Positions 53,209 through 62,662 of a stretch of 64,000 nucleotides of DNA are shown in pieces. A program made the position numbers and the translations under genes. Within the stretch, counting starts at the first letter, position 1. Every line of letters begins with the position of its first letter. The stretch is from Azotobacter salinestris (GTDB lineage Bacteria > Pseudomonadota > Gammaproteobacteria > Pseudomonadales > Pseudomonadaceae): assembly GCF_009363155.1 (NCBI RefSeq), contig NZ_CP045302.1, forward strand, positions 3,021,001 to 3,085,000, given 5' to 3'. The notes beneath the pieces were generated by a model. That model ran no database searches. It saw only the letters and a list, made by a program, of their open reading frames with translations, and was not told where the DNA came from.

Positions 53209-54585
53209 TCAGACCGTGTGCAGGTACCAGTTGTATTCCAGATCCGAGATCGAGTGCTCGAACTCCTCCAGCTCGCTCTCCTTGCAGGCGACGAAGACGT
53301 CGATGTAGTCCGGGCTGATGTAGCGGGAAAGAATCTCGTCCTCGTCCAGCCGGCGCAGGGCATCGCGCAGGTTGTTGGGCAGGCTGGGCTCGACCTGCTC
53401 GTAGGAGTTGCCTGCGATCGGCTCGCCCGGCTCGATCTGGCCGGTCAGCCCGTGGTGTACGCCGGCGAGCAGTGCGGCCATCACCAGATAGGGGTTGGCA
53501 TCGGCGCCGGCGACGCGCTGCTCGATACGCACCGCATCCGCGCTGCCGGTCGGCACGCGCAGGGCCACGGTGCGGTTGTCCAGGCCCCAGCAGGGCGCAT
53601 TGGGCACGTAGAACTGGGCACCGAAGCGGCGATAGGAATTGACGTTGGGGCAGAGGAAGGCCATCGAGGCCGGCATGGTTTCCAGTACGCCGCCGACCGC
53701 GTGGCGCAGGGCGGCACTCTGCCGGGGATCGTCGCCGGCGAAGATGTTCCTGCCGTCCTTGTCGAGGATCGAGATGTGCACATGCAGTCCGTTGCCGGCC
53801 TGGCCAGGGTAGGGCTTGGCCATGAAGGTGGTGTCCATCTCGTGGTCGTAGGCGATGTTCTTGATCAGCCGCTTGAGCAGTACGGCATAGTCGCAGGCCC
53901 TGATCGCGTCGGCGACATGGTGCATGTTGACCTCGAACTGCGCCGGGGCATTCTCCTTGACGATGGCGTCGGCCGGGATGCCCTGCTCCTTGGCGCCCTC
54001 GAGGATGTCCTGCAGGCAGTCGACGTACTCGTCGAGGTCGTCGATCAGGTAGACCTGGCTCGACTGCGGGCGCTTGCCGGAGATCGGCGAGCGCGGCGGC
54101 TGCGGCCGGCCGTTCACGTTCTCCTGATCGATCAGGTAGAACTCCAGCTCGAAGGCGGCGCAGACGGTCAGCTCCAGCTCCTCGAAGCGGGCCACCACCT
54201 GGCGCAGCACCTCCCGCGGGTCGGCGAAGAAGGGCGCGCCGTCGCGCTCGTGCATGGTCATCAGCAACTGCGCGGTGGGGCGCTTCTGCCAGGGTTCCTT
54301 GCTCAGGGTGTCGGGAATCGGATAGCAGATGCGGTCGGCGTCGCCGATGTCCAGGCCCAGGCCGCTGCTCTCGACGGTGGTGCCGTTGATGTCCAGGGCG
54401 AACAGCGAGGCGGGCAGGTTGATGCCTTGTTCATATACCTTGTGCAGGCTGGTGCGTTCGATGCGTTTACCGCGCACCACGCCGTTCATGTCGGCGATGA
54501 GCAGGTCGACGAACAACACCTCGGGATGTTCCTTGAGGAACGCGTTCGCTTCGTTGAGCTGAACGGCACGCGGGGGTACCGACAT
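53209..54585 (-). CDS. spuI: Glutamate-putrescine ligase (glutamine synthetase-like)
   Basis: 458 aa. Gamma-glutamylates putrescine. GS-fold motifs: NEFEV-like FEVNMHHVADAIRA, GNGLHVHISI, NVNSYRRFGA, and VALRVPTG in the catalytic domain. The genes spuI-spuA-spuB-spuC are arranged here as in P. aeruginosa, with spuI divergent from spuA. Confidence 0.92.
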   Translation of the reverse strand: MSVPPRAVQLNEANAFLKEHPEVLFVDLLIADMNGVVRGKRIERTSLHKVYEQGINLPASLFALDINGTTVESSGLGLDIGDADRICYPIPDTLSKEPWQKRPTAQLLMTMHERDGAPFFADPREVLRQVVARFEELELTVCAAFELEFYLIDQENVNGRPQPPRSPISGKRPQSSQVYLIDDLDEYVDCLQDILEGAKEQGIPADAIVKENAPAQFEVNMHHVADAIRACDYAVLLKRLIKNIAYDHEMDTTFMAKPYPGQAGNGLHVHISILDKDGRNIFAGDDPRQSAALRHAVGGVLETMPASMAFLCPNVNSYRRFGAQFYVPNAPCWGLDNRTVALRVPTGSADAVRIEQRVAGADANPYLVMAALLAGVHHGLTGQIEPGEPIAGNSYEQVEPSLPNNLRDALRRLDEDEILSRYISPDYIDVFVACKESELEEFEHSISDLEYNWYLHTV

Positions 54586-54858
54586 GATGTAACACCTTGA
54601 TTGTTTAAAATTTCAATCATTCGTTGCGTCAATGTTGAGTCAATCCCAAAGCCATGGTGCTGTCAAGGCATGCTGCCGCCACTTCGGAATGGGGCTTGCA
54701 TGCCGATTTTACGGCCCTTCCGAGCGGCTCCTCGGCGAGGAGGCGAGGCCGGTCGCGGCTGGCAAGGTCGCTGTACGTCGTTTCGCCTCGAGGGCTGTTG
54801 TCTAAAAAAATGAACAAGACTAAGCTCGATTCCACTCCCCGACAGCCAGGATGATGCC

Positions 54859-55611
54859 ATGCCCCGTCTGCCCCTGATCGGCGTGACCGCCTGCACCCGC
54901 CAGATCGGTCTGCATCCCTTCCATATTGCCGGCGACAAGTACCTGCAGGCGGCGGCGGAGGGCGCTGGCGGCCTGCCGCTGATCATTCCCGCGCTCGGCG
55001 GGCTGATCGACCAGGAAGCCCTGCTGGAGCGGCTCGACGGCCTGCTCTTCACCGGCTCGCCCTCGAACGTCGAACCCCATCATTACCAGGGGACGGCCAG
55101 CGATCCGGGCACCCACCACGATCCGGACCGCGACCGCACCACGCTGCCCCTGATCCGCGCCGCGGTCGCCGCCGGCGTGCCGCTGCTCGGCATCTGCCGG
55201 GGCTTCCAGGAAATGAACGTGGCCTTCGGCGGCAGCCTGCACCAGAAGGTCCACGAGGCCGGTCCCTACGCCGATCACCGCGAGGTGGAGGACGAGGCGC
55301 TGGAGATCCAGTACGGGCCGCGCCATGCGCTGCACGTGCAGCCCGGCGGGCTGCTCGACGGGATCGGTCTGCCCCGGCAGATCGAGGTCAACTCGCTGCA
55401 TGGCCAGGGCATCGAGCGCCTGGCGCCCGGCCTGCGCATGGAGGGGCTGGCCCCGGACGGGCTGATCGAGGCGTTTTCCGTCGAGGGCGCGAAGACCTTC
55501 GCCCTCGGCGTACAGTGGCATCCGGAATGGCAGTTCCACACCAATCCCCATTCCCGTGCCCTGTTCCAGGCCTTCGGCGACGCCTGTCGGCGTCGGGCGG
55601 AGCGCCTTTAG
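54859..55611 (+). CDS. spuA: Gamma-glutamyl-GABA hydrolase (class I glutamine amidotransferase-like)
   Basis: 250 aa. Releases GABA from gamma-glutamyl-GABA. Nucleophile Cys in LLGICRGFQEMN, His-x-Glu in GVQWHPEW near the C-terminus, and the PuuD-type YxQAAAEGAGGLPLIIP start. AGGATG precedes ATG 54859. First gene of spuABC. Confidence 0.93.
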   Translation: MPRLPLIGVTACTRQIGLHPFHIAGDKYLQAAAEGAGGLPLIIPALGGLIDQEALLERLDGLLFTGSPSNVEPHHYQGTASDPGTHHDPDRDRTTLPLIRAAVAAGVPLLGICRGFQEMNVAFGGSLHQKVHEAGPYADHREVEDEALEIQYGPRHALHVQPGGLLDGIGLPRQIEVNSLHGQGIERLAPGLRMEGLAPDGLIEAFSVEGAKTFALGVQWHPEWQFHTNPHSRALFQAFGDACRRRAERL

Positions 55612-55645
55612 CGGGGCCCGTGGCCCGAGCGCAAGGAGTGTCATC

Positions 55646-57007
55646 ATGAACGCCAGTGGCAAGCTGGACCGTCTTACCCTCTGGCTGAAGGAGCGCAAGA
55701 TCACCGAGGTCGAGTGCCTGATCAGCGACCTGACCGGCATCGCCCGCGGCAAGATTTCGCCGACCAGCAAGTTCATCGCCGAGAAGGGCATGCGCCTGCC
55801 GGAAAGCGTGCTGCTGCAGACCGTGACCGGCGACTACGTGAACGAGGACATCTATTACCGGCTGCTCGACCCGGCCGAGATCGACATGTTCTGCCACCCC
55901 GACGAAAGCGCGGCATTCCTCGTGCCCTGGGCCATCGAGCCCACCGCCCTGGTGATCCACGACACCTGCGACAAGTGGGGCAACCCCATCGAGCTGTCGC
56001 CGCGCAACATCCTCAAGAAGGTGCTGGCGATGTACGCCGAGCGTGGCTGGCAGCCGATCGTCGCGCCGGAGATGGAGTTCTACCTGACCCAGCGCAGCGA
56101 CGACCCCGACTACCCGCTGCAAGCGCCAGTGGGCCGCTCCGGCCGCCAGGAGACCGGCCGCCAGTCGTTCTCCATCGATGCCGCCAACGAGTTCGACCCG
56201 CTGTTCGAGGACATGTACGACTGGTGCGAGGCCCAGGGCCTGGATCTGGACACCCTGATCCACGAGGAGGGCACCGCGCAGATGGAGATCAACTTCCGGC
56301 ACGGCGATGCGCTGCATCTGGCCGACCAGATCTTCGTGTTCAAGCGCACCCTGCGCGAGGCGGCGCTCAAGCACAACGTCACCGCCACCTTCATGGCCAA
56401 GCCGATGACCGGCGAGCCGGGCAGCGCCATGCACCTGCACCAGAGCGTGCTCGACCGCGATGGCCAGAACATCTTCTCCAACCCGGACGGCTCCATGAGC
56501 GAGCTGTTCCTCAACCATATCGGCGGGCTGCAGAAGTACATCCCCGAGCTGCTGCCGCTGTTCGCGCCCAACGTCAACTCGTTCCGCCGCTTCCTGCCCG
56601 GCACCTCGGCGCCGGTCAACGTCGAGTGGGGCGAGGAGAACCGCACCGTCGGCCTGCGCGTGCCGGACTCCGCGCCGCACAACCGGCGGGTGGAGAACCG
56701 CCTGCCGGGCGCCGACGCCAATCCCTACCTGGCCATCGCCGCAAGCCTCCTGTGCGGCTACATCGGCATGGTCGAGCAGTTGCAGCCGAGCGCCCCGGTG
56801 CAGGGCCGCGGCTACGAGCGGCGCAGCCTGCGCCTGCCGCTGACCCTGGAGGCGGCGCTGGAGCGCATGGAGAACTGCCGTGCCCTGGAGCGCTACCTGA
56901 GCCCGCGCTTCATCACCGCCTACATTGCGGTGAAGCGTGCCGAGCACGAGAACTTCAAGCGGGTAATCAGTTCCTGGGAGCGGGCCTTCCTGCTGCTCTC
57001 GGTGTGA
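55646..57007 (+). CDS. spuB: Gamma-glutamylputrescine synthetase (second GS-like enzyme)
   Basis: 453 aa GS-fold protein: MEINFRHGDALHLAD, GSAMHLHQSVLD, NVNSFRRFLPGTSAP, WGEENRTVGLRVP and PGADANPYLAIAASL. It differs from SpuI across much of its length, so two paralogues serve the pathway. AAGGAG lies upstream of ATG 55646 and the gene is 34 bp after spuA. Confidence 0.92.
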   Translation: MNASGKLDRLTLWLKERKITEVECLISDLTGIARGKISPTSKFIAEKGMRLPESVLLQTVTGDYVNEDIYYRLLDPAEIDMFCHPDESAAFLVPWAIEPTALVIHDTCDKWGNPIELSPRNILKKVLAMYAERGWQPIVAPEMEFYLTQRSDDPDYPLQAPVGRSGRQETGRQSFSIDAANEFDPLFEDMYDWCEAQGLDLDTLIHEEGTAQMEINFRHGDALHLADQIFVFKRTLREAALKHNVTATFMAKPMTGEPGSAMHLHQSVLDRDGQNIFSNPDGSMSELFLNHIGGLQKYIPELLPLFAPNVNSFRRFLPGTSAPVNVEWGEENRTVGLRVPDSAPHNRRVENRLPGADANPYLAIAASLLCGYIGMVEQLQPSAPVQGRGYERRSLRLPLTLEAALERMENCRALERYLSPRFITAYIAVKRAEHENFKRVISSWERAFLLLSV

Positions 57008-57077
57008 TCGGCCAGGCATTACCCCGGCCCGCCCACCGGCCCGGTGGGCCGTGCCCCGTCGTAGAGGAGGGCTTCCC

Positions 57078-58451
57078 ATGAAAGACTCCACCGGCAATCC
57101 GCAAACCCGGCAGTGGCAGGACCTCAGCCGTGCCCACCACCTGCCGCCGTTCAGCGACTACAAGCAGCTCAAGGCCCGCGGTCCGCGGATCATCACTCGC
57201 GCCTCCGGGGTCTACCTGTGGGATAGCGAAGGCAACCGGATCCTCGACGGCATGGCCGGGCTCTGGTGCGTCAACATCGGCTACGGCCGCGAGGAACTGG
57301 TCGAGGCGGCCAGCCGGCAGATGCGCGAGCTGCCCTACTACAACCTGTTCTTCCAGACCGCCCACCCGCCGGCCGTGGAGCTGGCCCGGGCGATCGCCGA
57401 GCTGGCGCCGCCGGGCATGCACCACGTGTTCTTCACCGGCTCCGGCTCGGAGGCCAACGACACCGTGCTGCGCCTGGTGCGCCACTACTGGGCGATCAGG
57501 GGACAGCCGCAGAAGAACGTCATCATCGGCCGCTGGAACGGCTACCACGGCTCCACCGTCGCCGGCGTCAGCCTGGGCGGCATGAAGGCCATGCACGGCC
57601 AGGGCGACCTGCCGATCCCCGGCATCGAGCACATCGACCAGCCCTACTGGTTCGGCGAGGGCGGCGACCTCGACCCGGAGGAGTTCGGCATCCGCGTCGC
57701 CGACCAGCTCGAGCGCAGGATTCTGGCGATCGGCGAGGAGCGGGTCGCCGCCTTCATCGCCGAGCCGATCCAGGGTGCCGGCGGGGTGATCATCCCGCCG
57801 GACAGCTACTGGCCGCGCATCCGCGAGATCCTCGACAAGTACGACATCCTGTTCGCCGCCGACGAGGTGATCTGCGGCTTCGGCCGCACCGGCGAGTGGT
57901 TCGGCAGCCAGTACTACGGGCTGCAGCCGGACCTGATGATGATCGCCAAGGGCCTGACCTCCGGCTACCTGCCGATGGGCGGGGTGGTGGTGCGCGACCG
58001 GATCGTCGAGGTGCTCGAGGAGGGCGGCGAGTTCTACCACGGCTTCACCTATTCCGGGCACCCGGTGGCGGCGGCGGTGGCCCTGGAGAACCTGCGTCTG
58101 CTGCGCGAGGAGGGTATCGTCGAGCGGGTCAGGACACGCACCGCGCCCTACCTGCAAAAACGCTGGCGGGAGCTGGCCGAGCATCCGCTGGTCGGCGAGG
58201 TCCGCGGCGTCGGCATGCTCGCCGCGCTGGAGCTGGTCAAGGACAAGCGGACCCGCGAGCGCTTCCCCGCCGAACTGGCGGCCGGCCTGCGCTGCCGCGA
58301 GCACTGCTTCGCCAACGGGCTGGTGATGCGTGCGGTCGGCGACACCATGATCGTCGCCCCGCCCCTGGTGATTTCAGAGGCGGAGATCGACGAGTTGATC
58401 GCCAAGGCGCGGCTCTGCCTGGACCTGACTGCGGGGGAAATACCGGGTTGA
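57078..58451 (+). CDS. spuC: Putrescine/polyamine:pyruvate aminotransferase
   Basis: 457 aa class III PLP aminotransferase. Motifs FTGSGSEANDTVLR, WNGYHGSTVAG, FAADEVICGFGRTG and the PLP Lys in MIAKGLTSGYLPMG. GAGGAGGG before ATG 57078. Last spu gene present; spuDEFGH (transport) do not follow, a repeat and mobile DNA follow instead. Confidence 0.95.
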   Translation: MKDSTGNPQTRQWQDLSRAHHLPPFSDYKQLKARGPRIITRASGVYLWDSEGNRILDGMAGLWCVNIGYGREELVEAASRQMRELPYYNLFFQTAHPPAVELARAIAELAPPGMHHVFFTGSGSEANDTVLRLVRHYWAIRGQPQKNVIIGRWNGYHGSTVAGVSLGGMKAMHGQGDLPIPGIEHIDQPYWFGEGGDLDPEEFGIRVADQLERRILAIGEERVAAFIAEPIQGAGGVIIPPDSYWPRIREILDKYDILFAADEVICGFGRTGEWFGSQYYGLQPDLMMIAKGLTSGYLPMGGVVVRDRIVEVLEEGGEFYHGFTYSGHPVAAAVALENLRLLREEGIVERVRTRTAPYLQKRWRELAEHPLVGEVRGVGMLAALELVKDKRTRERFPAELAAGLRCREHCFANGLVMRAVGDTMIVAPPLVISEAEIDELIAKARLCLDLTAGEIPG

Positions 58452-58454
58452 GAT

Positions 58455-58522
58455 AGGGCGGGTGAAACCCGCCGATTTCGGCGTGGTTTCGCGCCATGCC
58501 CGGCGGGTTGCACCCGCCCTAC
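58455..58522. repeat. Intergenic inverted repeat TAGGGCGGG type after spuC
   Basis: TAGGGCGGGTGAAACCCGCCG...CGGCGGGTTGCACCCGCCCTA: outer arms TAGGGCGGGT/ACCCGCCCTA and inner CGGCGGG hairpins. Similar in design to the GTAGGGTGG repeats at the left end of the window, with a different stem. May double as the spuABC terminator. Confidence 0.7.
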
Positions 58523-58591
58523 CTGCTATTGGGTAGCGAACAGTGGTTGGGCGGCGCATCGAGAGGGAAGATTATTATTGGAGTTGTGAAT

Positions 58592-58834
58592 ATGGATTAC
58601 GATCAAGCTCGCATTGAAGATGCCGTTCTGGCTCTCCTGGCCGTTTTCAGTTTTGACGAGGGCCGGGTATGGAAGGGCTTCGACTTTGACGTGATGGATA
58701 GCTTGCATTCACAAGGATTCATCAGCGATCCAAAAGGCAAGTCCAAGTCGGTATGGCTCACTCCAGAGGGCATCGAACGGGGCCGAAAGATCGCAGAGCG
58801 TCTATTCGGTAGTTCCTCTGCAGATACTGGCTAA
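58592..58834 (+). CDS. DUF6429-family small protein
   Basis: 80 aa from ATG 58592 (GGAG 9 bases upstream). The sequence MDYDQARIEDAVLALLAVFSF...FDVMDSLHSQGFISDP..KSVWLTPEGIERG has the winged-helix-like layout of DUF6429. Lower GC than spuC. Function unknown; commonly found near mobile DNA. Confidence 0.75.
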   Translation: MDYDQARIEDAVLALLAVFSFDEGRVWKGFDFDVMDSLHSQGFISDPKGKSKSVWLTPEGIERGRKIAERLFGSSSADTG

Positions 58835-58883
58835 TTTTTCATGCAGGTCGAACCCGCTTCGCGGCTCGGTTTGATTCGGCCTT

Positions 58884-58906
58884 GTAGGGCGGGAGAAACC
58901 CGCCGG
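58884..58906. repeat. Partial TAGGGCGGG-type repeat
   Basis: GTAGGGCGGGAGAAACCCGCC: one half of the element seen at 58455-58522, with a GGCGGG/CCCGCC hairpin. Confidence 0.6.
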
Positions 58907-58961
58907 ACGTGGCGTGGGGGCGCATTGGAGTCGGCGAGTTGCAGCCGCTCTACGTGCCACA

Positions 58962-59165
58962 TGGATGCCGATACCTTGCGCCGCATCGCCAGATCGGTCA
59001 GGAAGGCTTCCACCTGTGCAGCACCATTTCCACCAAGTGTCGATACCGGTGAAACTGTGTGAGCTACTTCACCCAGTCGCAATAGACCTGTTCGGTGTGG
59101 GTAGAGTAGTGTTTGACGCGAATTCGGTCACGCATCTGATCGAGTAGCCTGGGCTTGCCCTCCAT
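58962..59165 (-). pseudogene. Remnant of an integron-type tyrosine recombinase (N-terminal part)
   Basis: From ATG 59165: MEGKPRLLDQMRDRIRVKHY..TEQVYCDWVK, then a TAG (59064-59066); past it, QFHRYRH-VEM and, after a frameshift, AQVEAFLTDLAMRRKVSAS. This is the SAM-like N-terminal domain of IntI-type or IS91-linked integrases (LLDQ-R-RI-HYS-RTEQAY-W). Homology ends at about 58962; the catalytic domain is gone. It points left, away from the small genes at 61.8-62.9 kb, as intI does in an integron. Confidence 0.7.
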
Positions 59166-59290
59166 GTCGTATAACTCTTCAAAACGGTCATCATGACCAC
59201 GAAGCCCGCAGTCTGGACAGGGAGAGCGAGAATGACAAGGAATGTTATACACCATGCCCGTCCAGGCAGTTATGCACCAGTTGGTGTCTA

Positions 59291-60473
59291 GTGTGGTGAA
59301 TCACAACTACTCAGGATAAGTCTTGTCTACCGCGGAGCTGGCAGAGTTTTTTCGGAGGGCATGCGATGAAAACAGGCCGCCCAGCCGTTCGGATCGAACT
59401 GACCGAACACGAGCATGCCGAACTCACCCGCCGCCGAGCCAGGCACAAGGGGCCTGCCGATATGCAGCTGCGCGCCGAGATCATTCTGTCCTGCGCTCGA
59501 GGCGAGTCCGGCTCTTCCATTGCTCGACGGCTCGGCATTACGGCGCAAACCGTTTCGAGGTGGCGCCTTCGCTTCGCCCGTTTGGGCCTGCAAGGCCTCA
59601 ATGACGAGCCGCGCTCAGGCCGCCCACGCAGCATCAGTGATGAAAAGGTCCAGGAAGTGGTCGACCGGGTGCGGCAGACCCGGCCCGACGATGCCAGCCA
59701 TTGGAGCTCGCGCCGGATGAGCAAGGCCACCCATATTTCACCGGCGAGCGTACAGCGTATCTGGCGAGCCTTCGGGCTCAAGCCTCACCTGGAGCACACC
59801 TTCAAGCTGTCCACCGATCCTGCCTTTGTCGACAAGGTGCAGGATATCGTAGGGCTCTACCTGAATCCGCCGGATAAGGCGCTGGTACTGTGCGTCGATG
59901 AGAAAAGCCAGATCCAGGCGCTCAATCGAACACAGCCGGGGCTGCCGCTGGAGCCTGGGTATCCGGCGACCCGTACCCATGATTATCAGCGCCATGGCAC
60001 GACGTCCTTGTTTGCCGCCCTGGATGTGGCCACCGGCGAGGTGATCGGACGTCTCAAGCGCCGTCACCGCAGCGCAGAATTCCTGGAGTTTCTCAGGGCC
60101 ATCGAGGAAACGGTCGAGAGCGACAAGGCCATACACCTGATCATGGATAACTATGCCGTGCACAAGACCGACAAGGTGCGTGCCTGGCTTGTCGCACACC
60201 CGCGTTATCACGTGCATTTCACCCCGACGTCTGCGTCATGGCTGAATCTGGTGGAGCGCTTTTTCTCGATGCTCACCCAGAAGTGGATAAAGCGCCAGGC
60301 CCATACCAGCGTGAAGGATCTCGAGCAGTCCATCGAGTATTACCTGGCGACCTACAACCAGAATCCAAGGCCCTTCCGCTGGCGTAAGGGAGCAGGTGAA
60401 ATCCTGGCCTCTGTCGGCAGGGCTGCTCGAGCCTTGCAAAGAAATAATGAAGCGAACTTGTGATTCACCACAC
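59291..60473 (+). mobile_element. IS630-family insertion sequence, copy 1
   Basis: 1,183 bp. Terminal inverted repeats GTGTGGTGAATCACAA / TTGTGATTCACCACAC. TA lies on each side (59289-59290, 60474-60475), the IS630/Tc1 target. It shares its right TA with copy 2 in direct orientation. Confidence 0.93.
59366..60463 (+). CDS. IS630-family transposase, copy 1
   Basis: 365 aa. N-terminal HTH ([21 protein letters not shown]), second HTH ([16 protein letters not shown]) and DDE catalytic residues Asp178 (CVDEKSQ), Asp261 (IMDNYAVHK) and Glu297 (NLVERFF). GGAGG 8 bases before the ATG. Frame intact, so possibly active. Confidence 0.95.
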   Translation: MKTGRPAVRIELTEHEHAELTRRRARHKGPADMQLRAEIILSCARGESGSSIARRLGITAQTVSRWRLRFARLGLQGLNDEPRSGRPRSISDEKVQEVVDRVRQTRPDDASHWSSRRMSKATHISPASVQRIWRAFGLKPHLEHTFKLSTDPAFVDKVQDIVGLYLNPPDKALVLCVDEKSQIQALNRTQPGLPLEPGYPATRTHDYQRHGTTSLFAALDVATGEVIGRLKRRHRSAEFLEFLRAIEETVESDKAIHLIMDNYAVHKTDKVRAWLVAHPRYHVHFTPTSASWLNLVERFFSMLTQKWIKRQAHTSVKDLEQSIEYYLATYNQNPRPFRWRKGAGEILASVGRAARALQRNNEANL

Positions 60474-60475
60474 TA

Positions 60476-61658
60476 GTGTGGTGAATCACAACTACTCAGG
60501 ATAAGTCTTGTCTACCGCGGAGCTGGCAGAGTTTTTTCGGAGGGCATGCGATGAAAACAGGCCGCCCAGCCGTTCGGATCGAACTGACCGAACACGAGCA
60601 TGCCGAACTCACCCGCCGCCGAGCCAGGCACAAGGGGCCTGCCGATATGCAGCTGCGCGCCGAGATCATTCTGTCCTGCGCTCGAGGCGAGTCCGGCTCT
60701 TCCATTGCTCGACGGCTCGGCATTACGGCGCAAACCGTTTCGAGGTGGCGCCTTCGCTTCGCCCGTTTGGGCCTGCAAGGCCTCAATGACGAGCCGCGCT
60801 CAGGCCGCCCACGCAGCATCAGCGATGAAAAGGTCCAGGAAGTGGTCGACCGGGTGCGGCAGACCCGGCCCGACGATGCCAGTCATTGGAGCTCGCGCCG
60901 GATGAGCAAGGCCACCCATATTTCACCGGCGAGCGTACAGCGTATCTGGCGAGCCTTCGGGCTCAAGCCTCACCTGGAGCACACCTTCAAGCTGTCCACC
61001 GATCCCGCCTTTGTCGACAAGGTGCAGGATATCGTAGGGCTCTACCTGAATCCGCCGGATAAGGCGCTGGTACTGTGCGTCGATGAGAAAAGCCAGATCC
61101 AGGCGCTCAATCGAACACAGCCGGGGCTGCCGCTGGAGCCTGGGTATCCGGCGACCCGTACCCATGATTATCAGCGCCATGGCACGACGTCCTTGTTTGC
61201 CGCCCTGGATGTGGCCACCGGCGAGGTGATCGGACGCCTCAAGCGCCGTCACCGCAGCGCAGAATTCCTGGAGTTTCTCAGGGCCATCGAGGAAACGGTC
61301 GAGAGCGACAAGGCCATCCACCTGATCATGGATAACTATGCCGTGCACAAGACCGACAAGGTGCGCGCCTGGCTTGTCGCGCACCCGCGTTATCACGTGC
61401 ATTTCACCCCGACGTCCGCGTCATGGCTGAATCTGGTGGAGCGCTTTTTCTCGATGCTCACCCAGAAGTGGATAAAGCGCCAGGCCCATACCCGCGTGAA
61501 GGATCTCGAGCAGTCCATCGAGTATTACCTGGCGACCTACAACCAGAATCCAAGGCCCTTCCGCTGGCGTAAGGGAGCAGGTGAAATCTTGGCCTCTGTC
61601 GGCAGGGCTGCTCGAGCCTTGCAAAGAAATAATGAAGCGAACTTGTGATTCACCACAC
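60476..61658 (+). mobile_element. IS630-family insertion sequence, copy 2 (tandem)
   Basis: 1,183 bp, same termini as copy 1, flanked by TA at 60474-60475 and 61659-61660. By eye about ten single-base differences from copy 1, nearly all T/C or A/G. The right TA is also the outer edge of the inverted-repeat element at 61659-61775. Confidence 0.93.
60551..61648 (+). CDS. IS630-family transposase, copy 2
   Basis: 365 aa, identical to copy 1 except one residue I can see: Ser to Arg in [21 protein letters not shown] residues Asp178, Asp261, Glu297 kept. Intact. Confidence 0.95.
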   Translation: MKTGRPAVRIELTEHEHAELTRRRARHKGPADMQLRAEIILSCARGESGSSIARRLGITAQTVSRWRLRFARLGLQGLNDEPRSGRPRSISDEKVQEVVDRVRQTRPDDASHWSSRRMSKATHISPASVQRIWRAFGLKPHLEHTFKLSTDPAFVDKVQDIVGLYLNPPDKALVLCVDEKSQIQALNRTQPGLPLEPGYPATRTHDYQRHGTTSLFAALDVATGEVIGRLKRRHRSAEFLEFLRAIEETVESDKAIHLIMDNYAVHKTDKVRAWLVAHPRYHVHFTPTSASWLNLVERFFSMLTQKWIKRQAHTRVKDLEQSIEYYLATYNQNPRPFRWRKGAGEILASVGRAARALQRNNEANL

Positions 61659-61775
61659 TATTAATCCGGCAATACGAAAGCACAAATAAGGCTCATACCA
61701 GTATCGGCATATATCCTTGATTTTCAAGGAGAAACCAAAATACAGAAAGTGCCCTATTGTATTGCCGGATTAATA
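61659..61775. repeat. 117-bp TA-flanked inverted-repeat element (MITE-like)
   Basis: TATTAATCCGGCAATAC (61659-61675) and its exact reverse complement (61759-61775) enclose 83 bp with no open frame. Reading TA as duplicated target leaves 15-bp arms TTAATCCGGCAATAC, the form of a Tc1/mariner-class MITE. The arms do not match the IS630 termini next door. A structured transcript or terminator is the alternative. Confidence 0.55.
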
Positions 61776-61782
61776 GGATGCC

Positions 61783-62169
61783 ATGTCAAATTGCATCATA
61801 TTAGCCATAGAGCTCATCATCCTGTGCGGGCCGGCAGTTTCCCTTCTCACACTGGGGACTCTTTACTTGCCTGTTCTCTTAATGGGGCCCGCGTCAGGAA
61901 CTGGTGATTGGCGCACGGGGGCGGCAATGATCCTCTGTGGTGTATGGGGCTCAATTTCATTAGCCAATTTGGCATGGCATACGCTTGGCAAGAAAAATTG
62001 GCCTGAACATCCAATTCAATGGTTTGGCATCACAACAGGCTTAACCGTCTGCGCTATAGGTCTATCTACTATTAAGGGCTCTGCAATCATGTTTTTCATT
62101 TTTCTCGGCCCCATTATTGCCACAGCTCATCTTCTATATTTATCAAAAAGGCAAAAATTGGAATCTTAA
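61783..62169 (+). CDS. Small membrane protein, probable integron cassette gene
   Basis: 128 aa with four hydrophobic segments (IILAIELIILCGPAVSLLTLG, AAMILCGVWGSISLANLAW, FGITTGLTVCAIGL, MFFIFLGPIIATAHLLYL). AGGA 6 bases before ATG 61783 is contributed by the element edge. Low GC compared with the window, as expected of a cassette. An attC-like site follows at once. Family unknown. Confidence 0.65.
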   Translation: MSNCIILAIELIILCGPAVSLLTLGTLYLPVLLMGPASGTGDWRTGAAMILCGVWGSISLANLAWHTLGKKNWPEHPIQWFGITTGLTVCAIGLSTIKGSAIMFFIFLGPIIATAHLLYLSKRQKLES

Positions 62170-62202
62170 CGCAAAAGCTGCGCTTTTGCTCGCCGGTTAG
62201 TG
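62166..62202. other. attC-like recombination site
   Basis: CTTAAC, then perfect hairpin GCAAAAGC-TGC-GCTTTTGC (62171-62189), TCGCCG and GTTAG. The ends AAC...GTTAG correspond to the R''/R' core boxes of integron cassettes, though shorter than usual and with one extra base in R''. It sits exactly between two small genes. Confidence 0.45.
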
Positions 62203-62205
62203 CAA

Positions 62206-62643
62206 ATGAACATTTTACTCCGCATCGCAACACTGGTACTCGGGCTTGGACTGGTCATTGCGCCCCCGCTCCTCATGTTCGGAATGGCTGCTTCCATGGG
62301 CGAGCTGGAGGAAGTTGACTCGCTCGCCAGACTCCTCGCAGAACCATTGCTGATTGGCCTGCTTTTGGGGGCTGGCCCTGCCTTCGTGGGGTTGCCCGCG
62401 CTGGTTTCTGGACCCCGCAGGCCATTCGTTCGCTTGGTCGCAGGTGTACTAATGGCGGCCTCGATTCTAGCCATGGCCTTAACCTTGATCGTTACTCTTC
62501 AAGGTAGTATCGCGCCGGTAATTGGTTCCGCTCTTGCCATTGAAGTAGCCGCTTTTTCTGTTTTTGTTTGGCCTGCATGGTCTTTCTCCGCTAACTCACC
62601 ACTCAATCCGGATGCGCCGGCAAGCAGCACGCCGATCAATTAA
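62206..62643 (+). CDS. Small membrane protein, probable integron cassette gene
   Basis: 145 aa, four hydrophobic stretches (IATLVLGLGLVIAPPLLMFG, LLIGLLLGAGPAFVGLPAL, LVAGVLMAASILAMALTLIV, VIGSALAIEVAAFSVFVW). Starts just after the attC-like core, without a Shine-Dalgarno, as common for cassette genes; a GTG two codons earlier is possible. Family unknown. Confidence 0.65.
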   Translation: MNILLRIATLVLGLGLVIAPPLLMFGMAASMGELEEVDSLARLLAEPLLIGLLLGAGPAFVGLPALVSGPRRPFVRLVAGVLMAASILAMALTLIVTLQGSIAPVIGSALAIEVAAFSVFVWPAWSFSANSPLNPDAPASSTPIN

Positions 62644-62652
62644 AACGTTAGA
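62644..62652. other. attC-type core AACGTTAGA
   Basis: AACGTTAGA directly after the stop at 62641-62643 matches the integron core AAC-G-TTRR, whose cut lies after G. The left hairpin of this site is not clear by eye. It marks the border to the next small gene. Confidence 0.45.
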
Positions 62653-62662
62653 GGTCACTGTA

